Assembly (NCBI RefSeq): GCF_965363235.1
Contig: NC_134842.1
Span: forward strand, 37,972,458 to 38,036,457
Source: Mytilus galloprovincialis
Taxonomy: Eukaryota; Mollusca; Bivalvia; Mytilida; Mytilidae
Length of the DNA stretch: 64,000 nt
Direction of reading: 5' to 3'
The position numbers and the translations under genes are program-made. Positions 13,630 through 26,900 of the stretch are shown here, one piece after another (position 1 is the stretch's first letter; the number at the start of each line of letters is the position of its first letter). The notes beneath the pieces are model-generated. The model was not told the origin of the DNA. It searched no databases and saw nothing but the letters and a program-made list of their open reading frames with translations.

Positions 13630-16600
13630 CACATAAAAATAGATAGGTTTAACATGTTTGTGTGCGCTCATCCCTCCCCTATCCTCGGACAGAAGTATAA
13701 CAGAAAAAAATAAGAAAACCTTTAAAAGTAGATTGAAAATTATTAGCGCGTTATATGGATACATAAGGAAATGCATCTACCAAAAAAAAAATACATGAAC
13801 GTGTACTTGGACATCCTTAAAACATAAAATTACAGATAGAACCGTTCTTAGTTTTGATTTAAATAAATCATTCTGCAAAATCTCAAATGTACTTATTTTC
13901 TTTTTCAAATAAATTTTAAAGATAAAAAACACTTATATGTTAACTTATACTTAAATTAAGCATCTAGGTATAATTATTTTTCTTGATAGAGAAAAAGAAG
14001 AAGGTTCAAGAGTAGTTAGAATAGCATGGACATCCAATGAAGAAAGTTATGTAGGCACAATAGTAAAGGTTAACAAAACAAAACAAACAGCTCGTGTTCG
14101 ATGGGACATCCAACCTGAAGAAAAAGTAAAGCTGTGTAAATTACGTTTAGTCGGCAATAATTTAACAGGTATCGACTAACAACATCCTTTAACCTTTATC
14201 TGTTTGCAATATGTATATACATGAAATATTGGAAAATGAATTTAGTGTTTTGAAAAAATTACCACACAATTCAATATATTTATAGATATATATGTGTGTG
14301 TGTCTCACATCAGGTCATACATTTTATTACATAGCTTAAAATCATCCTGTTTAAATGTATTTGAACAAGGGTTAAATTGAGTTAATCAGATGTTTACTCG
14401 GATAGGGCTGTTTTTTTCTTTAAATATCCTGTTCAGTATTCAATATCTTCTATGATAATCAGATTACATAGATATGAGAGGGTGTGGCATGAGTGCCAAC
14501 AAGACAGCTCTACAACTAAGTCACAGTTTGAAAGTAAACCATTATAGGTGAAAGTATGGTATCCAACACGGAGCCTTTGCTCACACCGAACAGCAAACTA
14601 TAAAGGGTCTCAAAAATGATTAGTGTACAACGATTCAAACAGGAAAAAACCAATCCATAACTGAAAAATATAAAGGCGTACACCACAAGTATCGGAACTC
14701 ATTCTTCTGTATCCACACATCCCATGTAAAAAACATTGCTGTATTTATTATGTTATTTTGATTGGCAAACAGTAATCACGTGTCGTTTTAAAATCAGGTT
14801 TCATTTCAAAATAAAATGTAAAATCGATGATGACAGGAACTTCCCCAAATTAACTGAAGAGTCAAACAGAAGAAAAACTTCAGAGGAATTTTGTTTGCAT
14901 GATTCAGGCAAAACATAAAATTACAAGTATTAAATGCTTCGTTTGGTACTTTTATTGGGTTGTAAAAAGTGTTAACTATGTGCATATGTTTAGAATAAAG
15001 GGCATCCGCGCTTCTTAAAAAAAACTGTCAACGCTTTTAAACCCAAATAAATTTACAGAAAGAAGCTTTCAATTCTTAACTTACATTTTCTTTACAAGCT
15101 TAGTTTATAATATTTCAAGCTCTAATATGACGTTCCTTAAACGTTTGAAGTGCAAACCAGTGGCAAAATATAAATATATTGCATAGCAGCTGATCACGAA
15201 GGTCATGATTTTTTTGGGTTGTACCCATTTTGAAAAGATGTGATAAAAAGAATGCGAAACTGAATGTCATCAAAATAAAGAAATATAAATAAACGATGAT
15301 AAAAAGTAGTTGAATGTCGATGGTCATTGATGCTTTAACCTCTCCAAACTGTCCATGTACATGTATGTTATTTCAAATCGTTTTAGCATGTTACTTGTAA
15401 AGTTTTGTCATCTTTTACGTTACATCAATTATGTGCTTCTGTAAGAGAAAATCAAACATTAGCATTTACCTGCAAAGCTTCGATCCAAATAAATGCCGTA
15501 TTTGTCCTATCAGAATAGAAATAAGTCATGCGGGATTGAATTTATACTGATTTTACCACGGGTCTGGAGTTGATTTCACAAAAAAACCTTACGACTAAGA
15601 TTGATCGTAAGTATACTGAATTGTCCATGACTTACGTTCAATTTTTGTCGTAAGTTTTTTTGTCGTAATAAAACAAATACCATAAATGGCCAACCCGTGG
15701 TCAAATCAGTATTCATTAATGCCCCCATAATTTCTTAAATAACTTAAAAACACCAAATTATTGTACGACTATATAAACTTTTAATTAGCCGTCAAAAGAT
15801 ATGCTAATTATGAAGCATGAACACTGAAATGAATTGAAATTGTATTATATATGATATAATTGTTTACCGTAAAAATTATGGCTGCATATATTGGCAATTT
15901 AATATATTGAATTGAATCAATTATGTTGTCAATATAATGTATTTTTGCGACTGTCATACAAGTTATAGTTTATATAGCTACAATGTATAAAACCAGTATT
16001 AATCCGCCATGTTCTACATAAGAAAATGCATGTTCCATGTCACGAAAGACAATTGTTTTCAATTCGGTTGATGTATTTAAGCTTTTGATTTTCCGTATAT
16101 AATTTTCCTCAGTATTTTTGTTGTTATATTTCATTTAGGTACTGTAATGAGAGCAATTAAGATTAGAACTGTGTTGGTTGTCGTTTACAGTTAGACCATA
16201 GTGAACACTGTTATGACAGGTGACCTACAATGTTGACATCTTTAAATAATTGCTTTCATTTATAGATAAATTAGAAATAGGTTCTAGAGTTGTTAAGAAA
16301 ACGCAGACAACTCGTGAGGAAATACCTTTTGGTACAATAGTCAACATTCACCAATCCAAAAAAGAAGTCCAAGTTCATTGGGACAAGCCTCAGGAAAAAG
16401 TTAATCCGCTTGACCTACGTTTATATGACAATGCGCCATCAGGTAAAAAATAGTTAAAATAGGTTAATTGGTTTAATTTGTGAACAATATACATTCAATT
16501 TTATAACCGGCATGCATTGTGTTCAGAGTTACTGGAACACATATATATATATATATATTAATATTCCGCCTCTCTTTTTGCGCGTTGCAGGGCAGTTTTC

Positions 16601-19600
16601 ATTTATGAAAAAATCTTACAAAACTGTACTAAAAGATGAAACTGATCACTGTAACGACAGCTTAGATACATATGCTTGCAAAGACTTCGATAACATGCAA
16701 ATGTATGGAAGTACAAATAAAACGGCAAAGTGAGGCAGGTGACAAACAAGTTAAGAGATACCATGGGCAATTAAAACCAATCAGTCAAAGGAAAACAGCA
16801 AACAATACGGCTAAAAAAAAAACCACCACAAAATGTAGTCGATAGGTCGACTGTTGTATAACTTAGGATTGTATTCCTATTGCATAGTGTCCTTGATATA
16901 GAGTTTCTTCTTAGAAGAAAGTATTGAACCAAGAGTTGCAAGTAGTAAATTTAACGTTTTATCTTACAAACTTTATTTGCAGCTTGTTATTTAATATGTG
17001 CAGATACTAATTTGATTTTGGTAATCAGATCTGCCTATCATTTAATATATATATGTTTTAATGTAGTTAACTGTTTGTTCCAGGAGTAAAGCATTCCAAC
17101 GTTACATGTGATGAATGTTATACGTATCCTCTACGTGGAATACGATGGAAATGTCTTCACTGTGACAGCTACGACCTTTGCACAGTCTGTTATATGTCTG
17201 ATGAACATAATGTCAGCCACATCTTCAGTCGTATCCTAAGTGAGGATTCGAAAGGGTAATCATCAGTTGTTTTTTTTATTCTATTCTTCACTTTTATATT
17301 TTGCAGTGTTTTATTTTTGTGGCATGTATTTAGTATCGACCAAACGTACTTAAGTTATTAACGACTTCTGAACGCATTGAATCTAAGGTCAATAGTTATC
17401 AAAGGTACCAGACTGATAATTTGATACACCAATTGCGTTTATAGTTTTTTGCTGGTGCTATGAAGATAACAAAATAAGTCCTGTTTTTCAAGCCATCAAG
17501 TGTTTCTAGTTGATCAATTGACAATACTGAAATAGAACTTTTTCCGTCTATCTATTTTTATTAAATTTATCTTGACAATAAGATTAGATAATAAATTGAA
17601 AATTACTTTTGATTGCAAGCACATTTAAGCCTTATAAACTAAGAGCGCAGAGTTGACAAACTTAATAGTCAAATAAAAGTTATATATTATTTTTGAGACA
17701 AACATACTGTAAAAAGATTATTTTTGTCGAGTAATCTGATGTATGCAACTGCAAAAGTATACGTATGCATTTGCTATACTTTATCAATTTACTCATGAAA
17801 GTAACACTACGGGTGTGACATATGCAACAGAATCTGTTGACACTTTCGGTAAAAATAAGATCACTGAAGGTTTGTGTATGACTTGTGCTCTTTAGTTTTA
17901 AAATAAGCTTGTAGCGTTTTGTAGACATTTGTTCGTTTTGACGAATTTCGTTAGAAATATGTTTTTCTCTGTGTTCCAGTGAAGAAATGCCAGCAAGGTT
18001 TGACGTGAAAATAACAGGCTATGCATTTGCACTAGGCATACAAGAGAATGCAGAGGTTTCGCTTCGGAAAAACAACAGAAAAAGAGGTAGCACAATTACA
18101 GATTGATTGTCAGGTTTTGTATTTGAAATCGATTTTTTCACAGGTGTATTTTTTAAGAGAATGTTTAAATTCTATAAAAAAGCAAATTAACAAAAACATA
18201 CCGACGGAAACAAATTCAAAATAATAAAGCAGTCATGTGTGAAAATTTTACAATAATTTATTTATGCTCATATTCGTATCCTATAAATTTAATGAATTTG
18301 ATAATGCTAGGTTTCAGTATTTATCGTTTGGATATTAAATTGTTTTACAAAGATACATGTAGTATATATGAACACAGAAGGTTGTAATCATAAATCGAAT
18401 ACGTGCAGTATTTTTGTGCAATCGATTATCATTCGATTACTCTGATGTTTGTATGTATAGATAATAATTGACTACGTAATCAAAAGTTATTATATATTCT
18501 TATTCATATTTCGCCTTCGGTCTCAAGTAATAAATTAGCTTAACTTCTCTATGAGGGGTGAAGCTTACATGTAATATCTCTGTTTAAAGAAACAAACTAT
18601 AACCACCAGACCATAGCTGGCCAGTGACCTTGACCCTAGTATATAAGCACCTGTTCCATAATAACTTGTCTTTATTTTTCTAGAGGGTGTGAAGTGAACA
18701 CTTCACTTGAATTCTTTTTAGTTATTTTTATTTTTATCTAAGATTTAGGGGAAAGTTACTAAAGTTACATTTAACTTGTCTACGATGTACGACAAGTTCT
18801 AATGTTATTTTGTTAATTAGAAATAAGAATTCCTCAATTGTCTACGATGTATGACAAGTGTTGATGGAAATGAATTTAAAAATTTCTTGTCTACGATGTA
18901 TGACAAGTATCGATGGAAATTAATTAAAATTTTTATTGTCTACGATGTATGACAATTTTATATATTCATTAAGTTTTTGCCTTAGTACGATGTACAGCAC
19001 ATGTGTTACTTAATTCATACTCCTGTTTGTTAAACAGGTAGATATTTAAAAGTATTTCTATTCACCTGAAGGTCGTGAGTACTCTTCAGAATTTACACGT
19101 GTTTTACCTGCACAGGTACACATTGTTTTTTACAATGGCTGAATTTGATTATGCAAATGTATTGCTTTTGCAAGATGTTTAGAATTATGTTTACACTTAC
19201 AAGGGTGACGGCTATGATTTTCATCACCTCTGAGTTGTTTTAGAAATTAAAGATGATAAATTTAATAGGAAAACAAGAGGTATTTTGAATAAATCCTCTT
19301 CTTAAACAGTTATAAAACCTAGTAGTTTTATAAAAGATCCTAATGGCATTGTAATTGGAAATAATTGACAAAGCAACAGAACGAGTCAAAAGTAAGTTTT
19401 TAAAATCTAGTGCTACTTGTATAGCTTCAAAATCTCCTTGATTTGTGAATTGTTCTCAAGATAGTGCTGTTGAGATTTAAGATAGGCATGTATACATATT
19501 GATGCATTGACTCATTATTATTAATGTAGTAAAGAACATGTATGAATCATGAGGTTTGAGACAGTTTCTCTGCCTTCAACTCGAGCAGAGTTTGTAGAGA

Positions 19601-20924
19601 AACCTGCTGCTTTATTCGAATTTTGCCATTAGAGGCTTACTTTAATGAAGATTTAGTTCTAATTTTGATATGAACTACTGTAATGATACTGTTCATGTAC
19701 CTTCTTTTGGAGTTTGTGCCATGGCTGATGATAGTCCAGCCGGAACTGAATTTTGATACGTCTTTTGATCCTGCATTAAGGTTTTCAGAAGCCTTTAAGG
19801 CTTCTCTTAGTGAGATTAATGGTCCATTATCTCATCCTGTTTGTTGAACAGTTTAATCATGATTTTGCTTGGAAAATCCCCAAATTGTTTAAAAAGGCAG
19901 AAAACTGTGTCTAAGTTTTCTTCTGTACTTTCTGTGACTGTTAATAATACTACCATGTCAGTAAATATAAAATCAGGAAAATATCAAGTTCATAGAGGAG
20001 TAGTACTATCACCCTGAGAACTGTGAGAATCCTAGTGTGTCTAGGATAAATAACAAGATTGAAATGGCACTGCCTAGACAGGCCCACTATGTGGTTTCAA
20101 AGATGCAGGAAACCCAGAGATACTTTATTAAGGGGTTGATCATCACCCCTATTGTTGAGGATTTTATTGTAAAATTCTATTTGTTTGTTTGACCATGGGT
20201 TTCTATTTAAACGCATAGGAGATGCTCAGATTTATCTAGATGATAAAACTTATTTGTAATTCTGATGTGATAGTTGATTTATTACGTTTTTAGTTATGAT
20301 TGCATGAATCAAACTTGGTAGTTTTATAAAGATTCTAAAGCAAATCTAGATTCCTTGGAAGAGGTTCCAGGTCTAGCAATTATTTTACTCCCAGCTGTTA
20401 TGGGAAAGACAATATCAGTCTTTTAACTGCGGAGGCTCTGTTGGTGAACAGGGCGTATACTAATAGGCAATTCCCTTCATTGAGAAGGAGAGGTTTCTCA
20501 AAAGGGAACAGAGAATCTCAAAGAGGTCACATTTCTCAACCAGTTGCTATATACAGTAGATAACTTAAATATTATGATTTGGAAAATGTTACTAATGATC
20601 TATTGATATTAGATTTAATAAGAAATGGTTATAAAATTATTTTTAATGATGTACCACATATTTGAATAAAATATACATTTCACCTTTCATAAGGATGAAA
20701 TAATTTCAGAAGTCCAAAAATTGATAGCTAAGGGAGCTATTTAAGAGGTTGATCGATCATTGGAAAATCCGTTTATTTCCTATATTTTCTTAAATCCTAA
20801 GAAAGATAGGTCTTCAAGGCCTGTTATCTATTTGAAAAATTCAAACAAACTTAGCTTGTGGCTAATCAGCATTTGGAGCAGGACCATTTATCTTTTGTTT
20901 AGATGTAATTCTTAGGGATGATTA

Positions 20925-20979
<55 letters not shown>

Positions 20980-23900
20980 CTAACATCTATAGATCTCACA
21001 GATGCATATTTAAGTATCATTTATGATTATATCACAATTTCCTGATTCATGTGGAAAGGACATTGATATGATATTTATGTTCTTTGTTTTGGATTGGCTT
21101 CTGCATCAAGAGTTTTTACTAAGGTTTTAAAACCTGTCTATATATTTTTATGAAATAATGTCACTTGAAGTATATACATGCTATAGTTTATACATTGATG
21201 ATTCTTTTCTGTTGGTAGATGGAGCTTCTTTAAGAACATGCGCTCATTTCATATAGATTTCTTATAATTGTTGGCTATATTTTTCTTTTGGAGAGAAATT
21301 TTAGTCACAGAGAGTTATACAATCAAAAAATACAATTTCAGTAGCATTTATTATGCAATAGGAGGTATAACCTCTTTGTCACTTTAAAAACATGCTTACT
21401 ACAAATATTTCATTATTTGGGCTTGGTGTTCAAGAAAGAACATTTTTATCACAGCTCTTTATATTCCTGGTAAGAAAGTTTTGATGCTTATCATATGTCT
21501 AAAAAATTTACAGATTCAACAGGATGGCAATTGAAAGAAGATATATTTGTTTTGTTGTTATCACGTTTCCATTTTCAAATCTGTAGATAATTGATTCGTT
21601 GTCTTTTGACCAACAAGCTCCTTTCAGAGATGTTTGTACTTTTCATGGTCAGATTTAAGACCTTATATTTTCCCATCTTTTTCATTGTTGGGGATAATTA
21701 TAAAGAAAATTATTAGTGATAAAGTTCAGAAGGCTCTTTTGATTATTCCTTTTGGTCTGCTCAGAGTTGGTTTTCTTTGCTAAGACCAATTTTAATTTAT
21801 TTGACAGTTAAAAGTTCTGCTAAACATAAAAGTTAGTAACAATGTTACATAATGAAGAATGCCTTTCCGTCAGGAAGAGATTTGATTTAACTGTGTATTG
21901 TAAAAAATATAAGTGAACCAACACCTGAAGGGTTGATTGTGCGGTAGGGTAAAAACGTGTGTATTATATTCAGAAATCACTTTGATATAAACAGGAGATT
22001 TCAGAATCATTTGTAAAATATGTTTACAATTTATCTTGGAGATCATGCATCTATGATCAAGCATTATCAATATTTTTTTAGAAATGTCATTATTTGGTGT
22101 GTTCAAAGAGAACTAATTCCTTATCACCATCTAAAAAGGATGTTATTGATTATTGAATTTTTTTGTAAAACACAAGCTTTTCATATTCAGCATGTTTATT
22201 ATGTGAATTTTACTTGTTTTATGTTGAAACAGACTTGATCCTTTAAGAAGTAGATGTTACTAAATTTGTTTGTTTACTACATGCATATGTGAAAGGTTGA
22301 TTAAGCCTGAATCTGTAATTGAAGAGTTAGATACTCTTTCACTGTGGAGATGAATTTAGTGCTATCTTTTTAAGTTCTTTATATTCATTAGAGGATTTAA
22401 CATTGAAGACTGTCTTTTATAATTGTGTCTTTATTTGCCTTGTCTACAACTGCCAAAGTACAATCTTTATCAGCTATAGATTTACATTCTATGTTTTTCA
22501 TTCAGAGACATGGCACTTTAATTTTTCATATACATGAGTTTTTGAAAAATACTAGATCTGTTAGTTAGTCTACCTAATAAGGTGATCAAGGGTTTTGATA
22601 AACCAAAACTTTGTGTTGTTAAGACAATGATTTATCATGTTTTGTGTACAAAATATGTGACAGAATTCATCTAAGTCTTTTCGTAAAGTTAAGATAGTTA
22701 GAGAGAGTTCTAATTTTAGCCGAGGTTTTAAGGTTTACTCATTTAGAGGAACCTCTTCTTAAGTGCATTTAGCTTCAGGATGTTCTATTAAAGACATTAT
22801 GGCAACAGCTTAGTCTGGACATATGGTAAAACTTTTTATAAGTTCTATAAAAGGGAAAGTGAATAATATCAGTACTAAAACAATTTTCTTCAGTTGTAGT
22901 TACTGGATGATCTTGTGATTTCTATGCTTTATTAAATGTTGGCATTTATAAAAATTGTTTTTAGTTTGTGTCTACACTTTAAACAAACTAATTTATTACT
23001 TGAGACCGAAGGCGAAATATGAATAAGAATGTTCCTTCATCCAAGCATATCTTGGATGTGCAGGATGAAGGTCATTCTTAGAATATGAGCCTGAGGCTCG
23101 AAAGTAATTAATTCCCACCCTAGGGATTATCAGTCAGACCCACCCTTTTTCCAATGGGTTTTATAATTGGTCGACACAAATTTGCTTTAAATTATGACAA
23201 GTTATTATGGAACAGGTGCTTATATACTAGGCTCAAGGTCACTGGCCAGCTATGGTCTGGTGGTTATAGTTTGTTTCTTTAAACAGATATATTACATGTA
23301 AGCTTCGCCCCTCATAGAGAAGTTAAGCTAATTTATTACTTTCGAGCCTCAGGCTCATATTCTAAGAATGACCTTCATCCTGCACATCCAAGATATGCTT
23401 GGATGAAGGAACATTTTTATCAGTTACTGTCACATGTGTCAATGTCATGCTTTAATTTAAAGCACAATAATAATTATAAAAATAATGTAAATTTGTTGGT
23501 ACTAGTTCCTTCTGGAAAACCATTTTAAATTGTGAACATGAAAGTCTTTAAAAAGGTCAAGCTCAAAGATAAGTGCAAACAGAGGAAGTTCAGACAAATT
23601 GACAAAATCAAACGTAACCAATTTCATGTAAGGGATAGATCTGAAAACAACTGTAATATACCAACAACAAAAAAGAAGTCGGTGCCTATATGAATATTCA
23701 TATCATTAATACGGAAATCTAAAAACAACTTTTGTAAGAAATATGAATTGGGAAGTTTGATGGTTTTAAAACAAATAGCGTTTTCAATTAAATGAGCTTT
23801 ATACAAATATTTTACTTTTTTGACGAACAAAAAATGCAATCATTAATATTTCAGACCTTAAAAGGGATAATTATGCTATTTTAAAAAAAAAGTCAGTTAG

Positions 23901-26900
23901 ATTTGATTGCAAAATTTTATTAATTTACAATCAGATATGCTGTTCTTTGACCTTAATAAAGATTTATTTCGGTAAACTACAATGGATGTACAAAATGAGC
24001 CGTTGTGGATTTAACTATTTGATATCATATGGTGATGATTTAATTTTCACTGCACATGTTTACGTAGAAAAAAGACCACCATTTCACTTTTAACTGTTGA
24101 TATCATCTAAATGATGTTTTGATTGAAGGTGTAGTACTATCAATACGAGATGATACAATTGACGTACAATGGTCAGCCAATCATGAACAAAGTCAGCACA
24201 ATATCCTGGAACTACAATGCGAGAGCACAGTTGCTCGGCAGTTTTATCCTGATCATCTCCCGATACTTGGAAAAGGTAACCATAATTTACTCTTTAAATC
24301 ATATACCTATTAAACATTATCATGACTGAACTAAATTGAAAAAAAACAATATTGACCTGACCTTAAAGATAAGCAGTCTGGATCAACATCAGACTATTGA
24401 TATAACTCGTATATATCGCTATTTTGTGCATTTTTCCTTCGATCTATTTTTGTGATAATTTTTCATATCATGGTACTCGCTTGAGATGGAAAATTATCGC
24501 TAAAAACTAAGGACGCACGTGTCTACTAATGATATTGACATGAAATTGACACGTCGTCATAGGTAAATTAGCGATAAACAGATAATCATTCGTCATCTCA
24601 ACTCGATTGCAGTTCTAGCTTTCGCCGTCCCGGCTCAAGCGAGAAAATCACTTTCGTTGTGATGATCTATAAGAATTAAATGAAAAGTAGAAAATACACA
24701 CAAAAAAAATAGGTTACATCTCAACATACTTTATTTTGAAAATGTCTTAATAGGTAAGTGTTTGCACCTGTATTATTTTTACATGAATGTTCCGGGTCAA
24801 AATTTTGAAAAACCAATACAGAATACTAGATACAGGTATTTTCTATTATATTCATCTTAAAAGATCTGTTGAGAGATACTTGTACAAGTAATTGCGATAT
24901 GAATAACAGAATAATATACATATATATATATAAATATATAGTTACATATAGGTGTAATACCACCAAATAATGGTACGTCACATCCGGTTGTCTACGAAAA
25001 TAGGTCGAAAAAAATATTCCCTTGAATTTGACAGTTGTAATTAATCCTACATTTTATTGCAGTAAAAGATTTCTGTGTCATAAACATATGTCTTGGGTAT
25101 TTCAAAGCACCATTATTTTTTTTATTTGGGATTTCTATAGAATATTTTGTAATCTTGAGGTTACATGGTGACTTAACCTTGTACACAGATAAAAAAAAAG
25201 GGGGGAGAAATTTGATTGGTTAACTTCCAGGGATGGTTATTTTCTTATATGCAATGAAATGTTATGTTATTTTTTTTTCTATAGTACTGAACAGGATAAA
25301 ACTTTACTCATGCCAAGTATTTTTTTATTTGAAACAAAAACAAAATTCTACACATTTTCTTCGAAAAGTGCAAATTTAACAAAGACTAATAGGGGAAAAT
25401 CAATGGTGGTATTATACCCATATTATATCGTATTTTCAAATTTCTTATCACTGGCATTGCTTCTCCGCATGTAATGGTACACTTGTACATGTTATCACGT
25501 TAAAACAAAGATTAACACTGACGTATATAGTTGAGCGCAATAAAAAGCTGATCGCTGATGTCATGCTCGGGAAAAAAGCAGATTAAGTTCTTGTTCAGTA
25601 TTATTCGACCTAATGTGAATGTCTTAACTAAAAAGAAACTTAGTAAGAGGTTAAAAAGGGAGGTATTGATAATTTGCTTCTAACGATATATGCAAAGAAC
25701 GAGGGACTATTTGTCCCCGTTGTTTTTTTCTTCTTCATTAACTTGGAGATAGTGTTACACATTGAATGAATGGTTATATCAGAAGGTACAGAACCCGGAC
25801 GTTAATAATATAGCACCGTAATTTAGCGTAAATGAGCGAAAAAAAGTTAAATGCTTTGTACTAATGTTGATTATTTAAATAGATACCCTGGGCTACCTTG
25901 ACGTTGACTTCAGCGACAACAACATAACACAAAAGGTAAACAATATATGGACTTTTAAATAGAATCAATCTATATGAACGAATATGTTCTATAATTGTAT
26001 ATATATATTAAAGATAAACAAGTCTAAATTGAAAACAACGTTCAAACCTATGATTGCGTTGGATAAAAACCGCAATTTTTATACGTATGCATGTAAAACA
26101 AATTTCGTTATAGAGGGGTAAAAATAGAGCACAAACTTAACTTTCCAAAAGACCAAAACAGTGAAAAAGAATATTTTACAAAACGCATTTGACTAGCAGG
26201 TCGAAAAACTAATGTTCTTAAACCCTGCTGACTGCCATTAACGATTGCCAAATAAATTGATAACAAGATCTAACAAATGGATCTTGATATTGATTTAATA
26301 CAAAACAGAAAACCATTAACTTGCGGCAAAGATGGTATACCACAAATTTAAACATGGGGTGCTTTTAAAAAAAAAAGAAAGATATACACTGAAATTCTAC
26401 ATTTACTCAGTGATGTATACAGGACAGTATTTGATTTGAGCTTATACACAGTATAATAAGATGTTTTGGTTTTAATTCTTTGTTACCCCTTCATTTTTAC
26501 TGGAGTTACTCGATAAAGGCTTGTTTGTATTAAAGTGAAAGGCATTCAAGTTTTATAACATTTAACAAATGAGTATTAAGGCCACACCAATTTGATTCCT
26601 TGTTCGACGGACCCGCCCGCACCTATTTTTTTCAAAACAGAATTTTTTTATTTTTTTTATATTCCCGCTTCCCGCATCCGGAAATGTAATCATGTCCATT
26701 TCCCGCACCGTTTTTTTTTGTAAACATTATAAAAAGATATCAACATTTGTTTTTAAAATCACAGTCTAACCTGTATATAACGATTTTAAACATAAAAGCA
26801 CCCCAGCACACTTTGTAAATATCTGTGAGAATATTTGTTTCAGCATGAAACCTACTTATCCAAAGCGGGAGTGCTCCGTTCAAGGATTTGTATCCCCGAT

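Larger units (their letters stand above)
18499..23413 (+). mobile_element. DIRS-type (tyrosine recombinase) retrotransposon, decayed
   Basis: About 4.9 kb inside intron 8. The two ends are inverted copies of each other (left about 18515-18665, right about 23210-23345, sharing CTGGCCAGTGACCTTGA and its complement). An internal complementary region (about 22990-23110) carries both outer edges back to back, the hallmark of DIRS elements. The interior shows remnants of an RT (near 20700, with a PKKDRSSRPV-like motif) and probable recombinase remnants near 22.7 kb. The element is clearly broken, with many defects, and looks old in its coding parts, although its terminal repeats are still well matched. 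It enlarges an intron that would otherwise be about 1.1 kb. Confidence 0.85.

Noticed and set aside
13447-13776. Reverse-strand 109-codon open frame rich in RE repeats
   Set aside because: It is the translation of the (CT)n microsatellite.
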